This document shows positions 17,242 through 25,889 of a stretch of DNA of 64,000 bases, in pieces. Both the position numbers and the translations under genes were made by a program. The notes beneath the pieces are model-generated. The model did no database searches. It had not been told where the DNA came from and was given only the letters and a program-made list of their open reading frames with translations. Numbering within the stretch: the first letter of the stretch is position 1; the number at the start of each line of letters is the position of its first letter. Source of the DNA: Paenibacillus terricola (lineage in GTDB: Bacteria > Bacillota > Bacilli > Paenibacillales > Paenibacillaceae); the NCBI RefSeq assembly GCF_014779765.1, contig NZ_JACXZA010000004.1, forward strand, positions 496,001-560,000, read 5' to 3'.

Positions 17242-17279
17242 AAAGAGCATCGCGCGTTGAGCGCGTTATGCTCTTTTTT
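17242..17279 (+). terminator. Terminator of the ZTP riboswitch expression platform
   Basis: AGAGCAT-CGCGC pairs with GCGCG-TT-ATGCTCT (two-base bulge), followed by TTTTTT. It begins at the last base of the aptamer, as expected for a transcription-control platform. Confidence 0.88.
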
Positions 17280-17325
17280 GCTTTTAATCAGGTAATAATC
17301 AGGTGTTTGCTGGTGTCGATAGGTG

Positions 17326-17354
17326 TCGTGTATTGCGGGCAAATTAGGTATAAT
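17326..17354 (+). promoter_or_regulatory. Possible internal promoter between riboswitch and tandem repeat
   Basis: A perfect TATAAT (17349-17354) is present but the -35 region (TCGTGT) is poor. If active it would make rpiB transcripts that carry the tandem repeat but not the riboswitch. Confidence 0.35.
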
Positions 17355-17396
17355 AAGTGCGGACTGGTTTCTGAAATTTATAGTTATCGCAAAAAA

Positions 17397-17543
17397 GTGT
17401 ATGCTTCCGATGCGGCTTTTGCTGCATGTCACACCAGAGGATGGGTGTGAGGCTGACGCAAAATCTTAAAGCGTATGCTTCCGATGCGGCTTTTGCTGCA
17501 TGTCACACCACAGGTTGGTGTGAAGCTACCGCAAAATCTTAAG
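17397..17543 (+). repeat. Tandem 74-nt structured direct repeat in the rpiB leader
   Basis: Two adjacent copies (17397-17470 and 17471-17543) share 38 identical bases at their 5' ends and the tail CGCAAAATCTTAA. Each can fold as a three-way junction: a closing G(C/T)G/CGC helix, a 7-bp hairpin ATGCGGC-TTTT-GCTGCAT, and a 7-bp hairpin TCACACC/GGTGTGA whose loop differs between copies while the stem is kept. The second copy runs into the rpiB ribosome site AAGGAGG. The period is not a multiple of three and there is no open frame, so a regulatory RNA is more likely than coding sequence. I do not recognise it as a known family. Confidence 0.8.
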
Positions 17544-17556
17544 GAGGGTTTTCACC

Positions 17557-18015
17557 ATGAAAATCTCGATTGGGGCCGACCACGGCGGCTACCGCTTGAA
17601 AGAAATTTTGGTTCCGTTCATCGAATCGCTTGGCCATGAAGTGACGGACGTTGGCTGCAGCTGCGACCAATCCGTTGACTACCCAGACTATGCGCTTCCG
17701 GTTTGCGAAGCAGTAGCGAACGGTCAAGCTGACCGCGGCATTCTGATCTGCGGTACAGGCATTGGCATGTCGATCGCAGCGAACAAAGTTCGCGGCATCC
17801 GCTGCGCGCTCGTACATGATATGTTCTCGGCGCAAGCAACGCGCGATCACAACGACACGAACGTGTTGGCAATGGGCGAGCGAGTTGTTGGTCCTGGCGT
17901 AGCGCAAGAAATTATTCGCATCTGGCTCGAAACGCCATTCTCCAATGGCGAGCGCCATGTCGGTCGCATTAGCAAAGTAAAAGAAATCGAAGCGAAATAC
18001 GCGGCGCAAGTATAA
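17557..18015 (+). CDS. rpiB: Ribose-5-phosphate isomerase B
   Basis: RpiB interconverts ribose-5-phosphate and ribulose-5-phosphate in the pentose phosphate pathway and so feeds PRPP and nucleotide synthesis. The ADHGG motif (Asp8-His9) and the catalytic Cys65 in ICGTGIGMSIAANK are intact, and 152 residues is the usual size. AAGGAGG directly precedes the start. It is first in rpiB-ywlG-glyA, downstream of the ZTP riboswitch and the tandem repeat. An allose/galactose-6-phosphate isomerase role is possible for the family but synteny favours RpiB. Confidence 0.95.
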   Translation: MKISIGADHGGYRLKEILVPFIESLGHEVTDVGCSCDQSVDYPDYALPVCEAVANGQADRGILICGTGIGMSIAANKVRGIRCALVHDMFSAQATRDHNDTNVLAMGERVVGPGVAQEIIRIWLETPFSNGERHVGRISKVKEIEAKYAAQV

Positions 18016-18047
18016 ATCTTAATGACGTACACGCGGGAGGCATTGCG

Positions 18048-18665
18048 ATGAGCGACGTCCAAGGTGTTTTTTACAGCGAACAGGCATCTGTCGTGAAGCA
18101 AGCCGTGCAGACCATTGTCAGCGAGCTTGTGACAGCGGGCAGCATCAAGCGCGGCCAGCTTGTCGTCATTGGCTGCAGCACGAGCGAAGTGCTTGGCAAA
18201 CGCATCGGCACGTCCGGCACGACGGACGCGGCTGCGGCGATCTTCGCCGGTGTGGAGGCGGTCCGTCAGCAGGCTGGATTTTATCCCGTGTATCAATGCT
18301 GTGAGCATCTGAACCGGGCGCTCGTCGTGGAACGCGAGGCTGCAGAACGTTACGGGCTCGATGAGGTAGCGGCTGTACCCGTGCCGAAGGCGGGCGGATC
18401 GATGGCGGCGTACGCGTATCGTCATTTGAACGATGCGGTGCTGGTCGAATCGGTTCGCGCCCACGCAGGAATCGATATCGGGGACACGTTCATCGGCATG
18501 CATTTGCGGCCAGTAGCTGTACCGGTTAGACCGACGATTCGTTCTATCGGTCAAGCGCATGTGACGATGGCTTACAGTCGTCCGAAGCTGATAGGCGGGG
18601 CGAGAGCGGTTTATACATTGGACGATAAGGCTGAGCCGGAACGTCCAGGCGGCACCTGCGAGTAG
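18048..18665 (+). CDS. ywlG: TIGR01440/UPF0340 family protein YwlG
   Basis: This 205-residue cytosolic protein of the UPF0340 family has no assigned biochemical function. Family features are GQLVVIGCSTSEVLGKRIGT near residues 40-60, QCCEHLNRALVVE, VPVPKAGGSMAAYAY and the C-terminal TMAYSRPKLIGGARA. It lies 32 nt after rpiB with a GGGAGG site and precedes glyA, exactly as in B. subtilis, so the three are probably one operon. Its persistent linkage to rpiB and glyA hints at a role near pentose or one-carbon metabolism (inference). Confidence 0.92.
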   Translation: MSDVQGVFYSEQASVVKQAVQTIVSELVTAGSIKRGQLVVIGCSTSEVLGKRIGTSGTTDAAAAIFAGVEAVRQQAGFYPVYQCCEHLNRALVVEREAAERYGLDEVAAVPVPKAGGSMAAYAYRHLNDAVLVESVRAHAGIDIGDTFIGMHLRPVAVPVRPTIRSIGQAHVTMAYSRPKLIGGARAVYTLDDKAEPERPGGTCE

Positions 18666-18752
18666 CATCTCATACTTATCATTGCGTTCAACCATGCGGG
18701 CAACCGCTTGTGAATATAGCACCACCATTTTATTTAAGGAGGATTTTATCCT

Positions 18753-20000
18753 ATGGAAAACTTGCGTAAACAAGATCCGGAAATCGTAAAAGCACTTGGT
18801 CTCGAGCTTCAACGTCAACGTGACAACATCGAACTTATCGCATCGGAGAACATCGTCAGCGAAGCGGTACTCGAAGCAATGGGCACGGTTCTTACGAACA
18901 AATATGCCGAAGGTTACCCAAGCAAACGTTACTACGGCGGCTGTGAGTATGTTGACATTGCAGAAAATATTGCACGCGACCGTGCGAAAGAACTGTTTGG
19001 TGCTGAGCATGCGAACGTTCAACCGCACTCCGGCGCGCAAGCGAACATGGCTGTATACCTGGCATGTCTCAACCCTGGCGATACGGTTCTCGGCATGAAC
19101 CTGGCGCACGGCGGCCACCTTACGCACGGCAGCCCAGTTAACGCATCCGGCCTTCTGTACAACTTCGTTCCTTACGGCGTGCAAGAAGACTCCTTCACGA
19201 TCGACTATGAAGAAGTTCGCAAGCTTGCGTTCAAACACCGCCCTCGCCTGATCGTTGCCGGCGCAAGTGCATACCCGCGCATCATCGATTTCGAGAAGCT
19301 TGGCCAGATCGCTCAAGACGTAGGCGCGCTGTTCATGGTTGACATGGCACACATCGCTGGCCTTGTTGCAGCGGGCCTGCACCCAAGCCCAGTGCCGCAT
19401 GCACACTTCGTAACGACGACGACGCACAAAACGCTTCGCGGTCCTCGCGGCGGCATGATCCTCTGCCGTAAGCCATGGGCTGCAGCGATTGATAAAGCGG
19501 TATTCCCAGGCTCCCAAGGCGGCCCGCTCATGCACATCATCGCAGCGAAAGCCGTTGCATTCGGCGAAGCGCTTCAACCTTCGTTCAAAGAATACGGCAA
19601 ACGCGTAGTCGAGAACGCACGCGTACTTGCTGATGCGCTTGTTGGCCACGGCCTGAACATCGTATCCGGCGGCACGGACAACCACCTCATGCTGGTTGAC
19701 CTGCGCAACCTCGGCATTTCGGGTAAAGAAGCAGAGCACGTACTCGACTCTGTTCAAATTACATGTAACAAGAACGCGATTCCGTTCGACCCTACGAGCC
19801 CATTCGTGACGAGCGGTATCCGCATCGGTACGCCAGCGGCTACAACGCGCGGCATGGATGCGGAAGCAATGAAAGTTATCGCTGACGTTATCGCGATGAC
19901 GCTGAAGAATCCGAAGGACGAAGCTGTCCTTGCTGAAGCGCGTGCGAAAGTTCAAGCGCTGACGGCACAATACCCGCTGTACCCAGGTATGGCTTACTAA
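18753..20000 (+). CDS. glyA: Serine hydroxymethyltransferase
   Basis: This PLP enzyme converts serine and tetrahydrofolate to glycine and 5,10-methylene-THF, the main one-carbon source for purines, thymidylate and methionine. The PLP lysine is Lys226 in [32 protein letters not shown] and PHSGAQAN are also diagnostic. The 415-residue length is standard and the start has TAAGGAGG. It ends the operon headed by the ZTP riboswitch, a logical regulatory link because ZTP signals formyl-folate shortage. A strong terminator follows. Confidence 0.98.
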   Translation: MENLRKQDPEIVKALGLELQRQRDNIELIASENIVSEAVLEAMGTVLTNKYAEGYPSKRYYGGCEYVDIAENIARDRAKELFGAEHANVQPHSGAQANMAVYLACLNPGDTVLGMNLAHGGHLTHGSPVNASGLLYNFVPYGVQEDSFTIDYEEVRKLAFKHRPRLIVAGASAYPRIIDFEKLGQIAQDVGALFMVDMAHIAGLVAAGLHPSPVPHAHFVTTTTHKTLRGPRGGMILCRKPWAAAIDKAVFPGSQGGPLMHIIAAKAVAFGEALQPSFKEYGKRVVENARVLADALVGHGLNIVSGGTDNHLMLVDLRNLGISGKEAEHVLDSVQITCNKNAIPFDPTSPFVTSGIRIGTPAATTRGMDAEAMKVIADVIAMTLKNPKDEAVLAEARAKVQALTAQYPLYPGMAY

Positions 20001-20018
20001 TTATCGCAACGATCCAAG

Positions 20019-20054
20019 ACGCCTCACTCCGACAGCGGGTGGGGCGTTTTTTTT
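20019..20054 (+). terminator. Rho-independent terminator after glyA
   Basis: ACGCCTCAC pairs with GTGGGGCGT (one G-T) and is followed by eight T. Confidence 0.88.
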
Positions 20055-20096
20055 GACTACATTATGACGCTCTGCAATGAACCGAAACCCCTCCCA

Positions 20097-20105
20097 TGCT
20101 ATACT
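20097..20105 (+). promoter_or_regulatory. Extended -10 promoter element
   Basis: TGC followed by TATACT lies 35 nt upstream of the next start codon; no good -35 is seen. Confidence 0.45.
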
Positions 20106-20139
20106 CATTACATAAATGGAAATAAAGAGGTGTTCGGGG

Positions 20140-21249
20140 ATGGAACTCATTGTAGTCGGGATTTGCGTTATCACATTCATTATCGTGCTCAAGGTAATCG
20201 GGAATCAGAAACCGCGCATGAATAACGGAGGACTAGCTGGTCGCCCCTCTGCAAGGAGACCTTATTCAACGCCTTGGCCGCACGAGCAGCCGCCGGCTGC
20301 GCTCGGGGTTGCGTTCGATCATCCTGCCCGCAGTGCAGCCGAGAGGCTGGATGCTGCGCTTCCAACGGAGTTCGAGTCTCGCGTCCAATATCGTGTCCAA
20401 ACGGCCAAGCCAGGCATGACCCAAAGCGAATGGGCCTGGACCTGGTTCGAGCTGAAGCGTTACTTCCTCATGTGCGCTCTGCTTCGGAATGTTCCGATGT
20501 ATAGCACGAAGGCTGATGAAGTATGGCATGAGATGCTGATGTTTACGCGAGAGTACGAAACCTTCTGTCAGCAATTTTGCGGAGCTTACATTCACCATGC
20601 TCCGCATGGGCAAGATGACAATAAGCCGGAAGCCGGGAGTCGGGCATGGTTTGATTGGCTGTATGCCGAATTGTTCGAGCTGTCGCCTGTAAGCGGGAAA
20701 GTGTGGGGCTCGTTCTTCCGGGAACCGTTATCGCCTAACAAGTTGTCTCAGATGGAAGCCATGAACGAAGACCAAATTCGAAACGAATGGTCCCGCAGCG
20801 ATACAGTGTCCCGATATGAGGATCTAAACCGTACAGCTGTCCATCTAGCAGCTTCGGCGAGGCGGCAGATCGATGCCGCGCGGCAAGGCGCACGAGGACA
20901 AGGAGTGCCGGATTACAAGATGCCGAACCGTATGAACAACGAATCGTCATACGACAGTATGGCAATCATGTCGGGCGGTTGGCTGCTGCTCTATTATTCT
21001 GCTATAGAGCCGAATAATCTGGAACAGCGAATGAATGAACACATACACCGAGACGAGGATCGACATGGAAACTCCTCCGCATGCACCTCGTATAGCGGAG
21101 ACGATTCTAACCGCCACGGTGGTTCCTCCCATCATAGTCATTCTCATCACGGGCACGACAGTCACCATGACGGCGGTTCTTCCTCCTGTGGAGGAGGAGG
21201 CGATTCCTCGTGCGGAGGCGGAGGAGGCTGCGGCGGAGGAGGGGACTGA
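20140..21249 (+). CDS. Membrane-anchored GRDP-like protein with His-rich and Cys/Gly-rich tail
   Basis: The 369-residue protein has an N-terminal membrane segment (residues 2-21). Its central domain has the motif DEVWHEMLMFTREYETFCQQ then GAYIHHAP, which resembles the glycine-rich-domain-containing (GRDP-like) family. The C-terminus changes abruptly to a His/Ser/Asp stretch (HHSHSHHGHDSHHD) and then Cys-Gly clusters (SSCGGGGDSSCGGGGGC). Such tails also end TIGR04222-type membrane proteins and could bind metal. The start is set by AGAGGTG seven nt upstream. The function is unknown; metal binding is inference from composition. Confidence 0.8.
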   Translation: MELIVVGICVITFIIVLKVIGNQKPRMNNGGLAGRPSARRPYSTPWPHEQPPAALGVAFDHPARSAAERLDAALPTEFESRVQYRVQTAKPGMTQSEWAWTWFELKRYFLMCALLRNVPMYSTKADEVWHEMLMFTREYETFCQQFCGAYIHHAPHGQDDNKPEAGSRAWFDWLYAELFELSPVSGKVWGSFFREPLSPNKLSQMEAMNEDQIRNEWSRSDTVSRYEDLNRTAVHLAASARRQIDAARQGARGQGVPDYKMPNRMNNESSYDSMAIMSGGWLLLYYSAIEPNNLEQRMNEHIHRDEDRHGNSSACTSYSGDDSNRHGGSSHHSHSHHGHDSHHDGGSSSCGGGGDSSCGGGGGCGGGGD

Positions 21250-21312
21250 CTCATCTCGGATCAAAGCGCTGCTAATGTTCTCTCTGCCCCAGATGCAACG
21301 ACTGATTTACAA

Positions 21313-21321
21313 TGCTATAAT
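21313..21321 (+). promoter_or_regulatory. Extended -10 promoter for upp
   Basis: TGC directly precedes a perfect TATAAT, 68 nt before the upp start; no good -35 element. Confidence 0.5.
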
Positions 21322-21388
21322 AAACGGGATCATCGACGATTACTTATAGTTGTGTTACAACAGCTAGCAAATCAGGAGGCAGTTCCCC

Positions 21389-22018
21389 ATGAGCAAATTG
21401 ATAGTGTGCGATCATCCATTAATTCAGCATAAGCTGACCTTTATTCGTAATAAGGACACGAATACGAAAGACTTTCGTGAGCTTGTTGATGAAGTCGCTA
21501 TGCTGATGGCATACGAAATTACACGAGACGTTCCGCTGCAGTCCATTGAAGTGGAGACGCCTGTGCAGAAGACGGAAGCGAAAGTCGTGTCCGGACGTAT
21601 GCTTGGACTTATTCCGATTCTGAGAGCGGGCCTTGGCATGGTAGACGGTATGCTGAAGATGATTCCAGCTGCGAAGATCGGCCATATCGGTTTATTCCGC
21701 GACCCGCAGACGCTTCAACCCGTAGAATACTATATCAACCTGCCGACGGACGCGACGAATCGACTGCTTATCGTCATCGACCCGATGCTTGCGACTGGAG
21801 GTTCGGCTATTGCAGCGATCAATTCGCTTAAGAGCCGCGGCTGCGAGCAGATCAAGATGATGTGTCTGATCGCAGCGCCTGAAGGGGTAGAGGCATTGCA
21901 GAAAGCGCATCCCGATGTAGAGATCTACACGGCTGCGCTCGACGAGAAGCTCAATGACCATGGCTACATCGTGCCGGGTCTGGGCGATGCCGGAGACCGG
22001 ATGTTCGGTACGCACTAG
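21389..22018 (+). CDS. upp: Uracil phosphoribosyltransferase
   Basis: This salvage enzyme converts uracil and PRPP to UMP. The PRPP loop [16 protein letters not shown] and the uracil-binding [16 protein letters not shown] are complete, and the length (209) is standard. AGGAGG precedes the ATG. It lies between glyA and the UDP-GlcNAc epimerase gene in the same order as B. subtilis. The unit draws on PRPP made from the ribose-5-phosphate that RpiB supplies. Confidence 0.98.
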   Translation: MSKLIVCDHPLIQHKLTFIRNKDTNTKDFRELVDEVAMLMAYEITRDVPLQSIEVETPVQKTEAKVVSGRMLGLIPILRAGLGMVDGMLKMIPAAKIGHIGLFRDPQTLQPVEYYINLPTDATNRLLIVIDPMLATGGSAIAAINSLKSRGCEQIKMMCLIAAPEGVEALQKAHPDVEIYTAALDEKLNDHGYIVPGLGDAGDRMFGTH

Positions 22019-22131
22019 ACTCATTTATTGATCTCTGCATGACGACGCTGGTCCAGACCGTTGTAGGGTGGATACAGCGCGTTATGCCATGCCATCATGT
22101 TATTTCATTGTGAAGTTAGGAGCTGACCTTT

Positions 22132-23280
22132 GTGTCCAAATTGAAAGTCATGACGATCTTCGGAACTCGACCTGAAGCGATTAAGATGGCTCCGTTATTT
22201 CTAGAGCTGCAGAAATTCAATGAGCAGATCGAACCGATCGTATGTGTAACCGGACAGCATCGCGAGATGCTGGATCAGGTTATGCAATTTTTTGGGATTC
22301 AACCGGATTACGACCTCAACGTCATGAAAGCGAATCAGACGTTGACGGAAACGACGATTCGTGTGCTGGAAGGCCTGGAGCCGATTCTTCGTGAAGCGAA
22401 GCCGGATATCGTGCTTGTGCACGGCGATACGCTGACGACCTTCCTTGCGAGCTACGCGGCATTCCTGCAGCAGATCCAAGTCGGTCACGTTGAAGCTGGT
22501 CTTCGCACATGGAACAAGCTGTCTCCATATCCGGAAGAGATGAACCGTCAGCTGACGGGGGTTCTCGCGGATGTGCATTTTGCACCGACGGATTGGTCGG
22601 CTGGCAACCTGCGCAAGGAGAACAAGCCGGAGGAACGCATCTATGTAACGGGCAACACGGTTACGGACGTGTTCCAGTACACCGTTAAGAAGGACTTTGC
22701 GCATCCGGTGCTCGAATGGGCAGAAGGCAAGCGTCTTGTTCTGATGACAGCACACCGCCGCGAGTCGCAAGGCGAGCCGCATCGCAACATTTTCCGCGCG
22801 GTACGCCGCATTGCTGACGAGTTCGATGATATTGCGATCGTGTATCCGGTTCACTTGAGCCCGGCGGTTAAGGGACCAGCGGAAGAAATGCTCGGCGGTC
22901 ACCCTCGCATCAAGCTGATCGATCCGCTCGACGTTGTCGACTTGCACAATTTCTACCCGCATACGCATCTGATTCTGACGGACTCGGGCGGTTTGCAGGA
23001 GGAAGCGCCATCGTACGGTGTGCCGGTTCTCGTTCTCCGCGACACGACAGAGCGTCCAGAAGGAATCGAGGCAGGCACATTGGAGCTGGTTGGCACGGAC
23101 GAAGCGGACGTATATGAGCGTACGCGCGCGCTGCTTACCGACCAAGATCTGTATAATACGATGAGTCGGGCGGCGAACCCATACGGTGATGGACAGGCAT
23201 CCGTTCGGATCGTTCAGGCGCTTCTGCACCATTTTGGAAAAGCGGACAACCGTCCGGCTCCGTTCACACAACGTTCATAG
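22132..23280 (+). CDS. wecB: UDP-N-acetylglucosamine 2-epimerase (non-hydrolysing)
   Basis: The enzyme interconverts UDP-GlcNAc and UDP-ManNAc, the precursor for teichoic-acid linkage units and for secondary cell-wall polymer. Signatures include FGTRPEAIKMAPL, VHGDTLTTF, HVEAGLRT, PEEMNR, TAHRRES and LTDSGGLQEEAP. The 382 residues are usual for the family, which includes B. subtilis MnaA at this position. The GTG start follows AGGAG by nine nt. ManNAc-containing polymer is the expected ligand for SLH domains, of which two carriers are in this window. A hairpin terminator follows. Confidence 0.95.
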   Translation: MSKLKVMTIFGTRPEAIKMAPLFLELQKFNEQIEPIVCVTGQHREMLDQVMQFFGIQPDYDLNVMKANQTLTETTIRVLEGLEPILREAKPDIVLVHGDTLTTFLASYAAFLQQIQVGHVEAGLRTWNKLSPYPEEMNRQLTGVLADVHFAPTDWSAGNLRKENKPEERIYVTGNTVTDVFQYTVKKDFAHPVLEWAEGKRLVLMTAHRRESQGEPHRNIFRAVRRIADEFDDIAIVYPVHLSPAVKGPAEEMLGGHPRIKLIDPLDVVDLHNFYPHTHLILTDSGGLQEEAPSYGVPVLVLRDTTERPEGIEAGTLELVGTDEADVYERTRALLTDQDLYNTMSRAANPYGDGQASVRIVQALLHHFGKADNRPAPFTQRS

Positions 23281-23347
23281 TTTACAAGAGATATTTGGTA
23301 ATCCCAACGAGGGTACAGCATACAGTTGTACTGTACGGTTTCGGAAT

Positions 23348-23378
23348 CCGAAAATCCTTGCTGCACAAGGGTTTTTGG
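23348..23378 (+). terminator. Rho-independent terminator after wecB
   Basis: A 13-bp A/T-rich and G-T-containing stem (CCGAAAATCCTTG with CAAGGGTTTTTGG) surrounds a CTGCA loop and carries its own T-run. Confidence 0.7.
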
Positions 23379-23412
23379 ACTCCTGTTCACTAAATGTTTG
23401 AATTTATATGAA

Positions 23413-23442
23413 TTGACAGAATGGATGCCGCTTGGATAAAAT
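23413..23442 (+). promoter_or_regulatory. Sigma-A promoter of the atp operon
   Basis: Consensus TTGACA and TAAAAT are 18 nt apart, 25 nt before the first gene of the ATP synthase operon. Confidence 0.75.
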
Positions 23443-23466
23443 AAATGAGAGTTTTGGAGTGATTCC

Positions 23467-23742
23467 ATGAATCCGTCCAATGAAAAACCATCATCGGAAA
23501 ATAATCGGAACGCGCGGGACAGTGGCCTTGGGGACAATCCCTGGCGCGCAATGGGGTTGGTCGGCACCGTAGGGGCTGACCTTGCCGTATGTTTAGGGGT
23601 AGGTTATTGGCTTGGTTCCAAGGCGGACGCCTCTGGCGGCACGCAATATTGGTATCTTGTCGGACTGCTTGCAGGCCTTGCGGTCGGCGTCGTAACGATC
23701 TATTTTCTAATCCGAGCGTTTACGGGGGGCAAAGGAACTTGA
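23467..23742 (+). CDS. AtpZ/AtpI family protein
   Basis: This 91-residue protein has a hydrophilic N-terminus (about 28 residues) and two membrane segments separated by a short polar loop (SKADASGG). The first segment contains GVGYWLGSK and the pair matches the AtpZ/AtpI family, which assists ATP synthase assembly or Mg2+ supply. It is the first gene of the atp operon, directly behind the promoter, with a GGAG site. Its stop codon overlaps the start of the next gene. Confidence 0.88.
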   Translation: MNPSNEKPSSENNRNARDSGLGDNPWRAMGLVGTVGADLAVCLGVGYWLGSKADASGGTQYWYLVGLLAGLAVGVVTIYFLIRAFTGGKGT

Positions 23743-24152
23743 TTGACAACCTGTCGGCCCACCTACGAACCGTTACACGATTGACGTTCTTTTTTTTGTC
23801 CGTTTGCTTTATCTGTTGGGCTGTCTTTCCGGCGCAGCAGGCTTGGTGGGGCGGTCTTGTTGTGGGAACGGTAGCTAGCTTGGTGAATGCGCTTCACCTG
23901 GCGTGGAAAGTCGATTCGATTGGCGCGCGTGCCGCTGGTGGCGGCGTGGGGCGCCCGTCGCTTGGATTTTTCACTCGGGCGTGCATTGGCTTGCTTGCAG
24001 TCGTAATAGCAACGAGAACGTTCGATTTCAGAGTTGAAGGCGTAGCCATGGGATTATTTGTCGCCCAATTGGCAACACTCATACTGGGATTTTGGACCAT
24101 ATGCAGACGGGGACGTATGCAATCCCTCGATGAAAGGGGTGAAAACAACTAA
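23739..24152 (+). CDS. atpI: ATP synthase subunit I-like protein
   Basis: The 137-residue protein has four hydrophobic segments (residues about 14-30, 34-52, 70-88 and 94-113) and matches the ATP synthase I family in size and position. The TTG start overlaps the preceding stop (CTTGA), a typical translational coupling, although the AAAGGA site is only two nt away. The last base of its stop codon is the first base of atpB's ATG. It is thought to help assemble the c-ring. Confidence 0.8.
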   Translation: MIDNLSAHLRTVTRLTFFFLSVCFICWAVFPAQQAWWGGLVVGTVASLVNALHLAWKVDSIGARAAGGGVGRPSLGFFTRACIGLLAVVIATRTFDFRVEGVAMGLFVAQLATLILGFWTICRRGRMQSLDERGENN

Positions 24153-24907
24153 TGGATCATATTTTTCCTACCGTCCATAAATGGGGAATTGAATTTGACC
24201 TTGCGGCCATCTTCATGATCATTGTCACCAGTATCATCGTACTCGTACTGGCTCTCCTGGCCGTGCGTGGCGCTTCGGTTGATAAACCGACCAAGATGCA
24301 GAACTTCCTGGAATGGGTTATCGAATTTGTTACCGGCATTATCGGTACAACGATGGACCTGAAGAAGGGTAAGCCGTACTTGACGCTCGGTCTGGCGCTG
24401 ATTATGTATATCTTTGTCGGCAACATGCTTGGTCTTCCGTTCGGCTTCGTGACGGAAGCGCATCATGGCGCGTCAATTTTCGGTATGGAGCTCGACCTTG
24501 GCGGCGAAGAAGAAGCGCACATCGCATGGTGGAAATCGCCTACGGCTGACGTAGCGGTTACGGCTGCATTGACGATTATCGTCATTCTGCTGACACACAT
24601 TGAAGGTATGCGCCGCAATACAAAGCATTACTTCAAACACTACTTCGAGCCTTACATTCCTTTCTTCCCGCTGAACCTGATCAAGGAAGTGTCCAAGCCG
24701 CTGTCGCTTGCGCTTCGTCTCTACGGCAACATCTTTGCCGGCGAGGTTATGATTGGCGTTATCATCGGTGGTCTGAGCTGGATCGGCGTTATTCCGCTCA
24801 TCGTATGGCAAGCATTCAGTATCTTTGTCGGCGCAATCCAAGCTTTCGTCTTCGTTATGTTGACGATGGTTTACATGTCGCAGGCGATCGTTCACGAAGA
24901 GCATTAA
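24152..24907 (+). CDS. atpB: F-type ATP synthase subunit a
   Basis: Subunit a forms the proton half-channels against the c-ring. The essential Arg lies in SLALRLYGNIFAGE, and the late QAFVFVMLTMVYM helix is typical. At 251 residues with five or six membrane helices it has normal length. AAAGGGGTG precedes the ATG that overlaps the upstream stop. Confidence 0.97.
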   Translation: MDHIFPTVHKWGIEFDLAAIFMIIVTSIIVLVLALLAVRGASVDKPTKMQNFLEWVIEFVTGIIGTTMDLKKGKPYLTLGLALIMYIFVGNMLGLPFGFVTEAHHGASIFGMELDLGGEEEAHIAWWKSPTADVAVTAALTIIVILLTHIEGMRRNTKHYFKHYFEPYIPFFPLNLIKEVSKPLSLALRLYGNIFAGEVMIGVIIGGLSWIGVIPLIVWQAFSIFVGAIQAFVFVMLTMVYMSQAIVHEEH

Positions 24908-24999
24908 TTCGCTCGAATGAATCCAGCTATAGGTTTCATTCCCGAAGCACAGGAACAATGGCCTGTCTTACGGGCCTCAATACATTCAAACATAATTAA

Positions 25000-25239
<240 letters not shown>

Positions 25240-25406
25240 TTTAAATCGAACAAGAACGGCGGGGAGTGCCTTAGCCTCCGCGCCTTCCTTATGTTCGAGC
25301 AATAAGTTCGCCTAGCCTTAGAGCGCCAATGGCGGACTTTTCATGCATCGAAATCCTCGTGTACGCACGTGTAATACCGACTGCATTAAGAAGGGAGTGA
25401 CGCCCA

Positions 25407-25889
25407 GTGCATATCGTCTGGTCGACATTTGGTATTCAATTAGTGGCGTTTCTGATTCTCTTTTGGCTGCTGAGTCGTTACGCATTCGGTCCTCTGTTCG
25501 GCATTATGGAGCAGCGCAAAGCGCATATCCAGAGCCAGCTCGACAACGCAGAGAACAGCCGTAAACAGGCTTCCCAGCAACTCGAAGAGCAGAAACAAGC
25601 GCTTCAACAAGCGCGTAAAGAAGCTCATGACATTATCGAGCAAGCTAGAGCGACTAGCTCGAAGCAAGCTGATGACATTATCGTCGCTGCCAAGTCCGAA
25701 GCTACGCGTCTCAAAGACGACGCAGTTCGCGATATCGACAGCGAGAAGAACAAAGCAATCGCAGCACTTCGCAGCGAAGTCGGCGGCATGTCCGTTGCTA
25801 TCGCATCGAAGATTATCGAGAAACAAATCGACGAGAAGTCGCAAGAGCAGCTTGTTGACCAATACCTGAAAGAGGTTGGAAGCAAATGA
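25407..25889 (+). CDS. atpF: F-type ATP synthase subunit b
   Basis: This is the peripheral stalk subunit, with one N-terminal membrane helix (about residues 5-25) and a long charged coiled coil. It is 160 residues from a GTG start with AAGGGAGTGA upstream. Its stop overlaps the atpH start. The 167-nt gap after atpE contains no obvious terminator. Confidence 0.95.
   Translation: MHIVWSTFGIQLVAFLILFWLLSRYAFGPLFGIMEQRKAHIQSQLDNAENSRKQASQQLEEQKQALQQARKEAHDIIEQARATSSKQADDIIVAAKSEATRLKDDAVRDIDSEKNKAIAALRSEVGGMSVAIASKIIEKQIDEKSQEQLVDQYLKEVGSK

Noticed and set aside
17091-17450. 119-codon open frame across the ZTP riboswitch
   Set aside because: It spans a clear structured RNA and terminator and has no ribosome site; the frame is accidental.
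17397-17543. CRISPR-like or coding minisatellite reading of the tandem repeat
   Set aside because: There are only two contiguous copies without spacers, the period is not a multiple of three and the unit is strongly structured.
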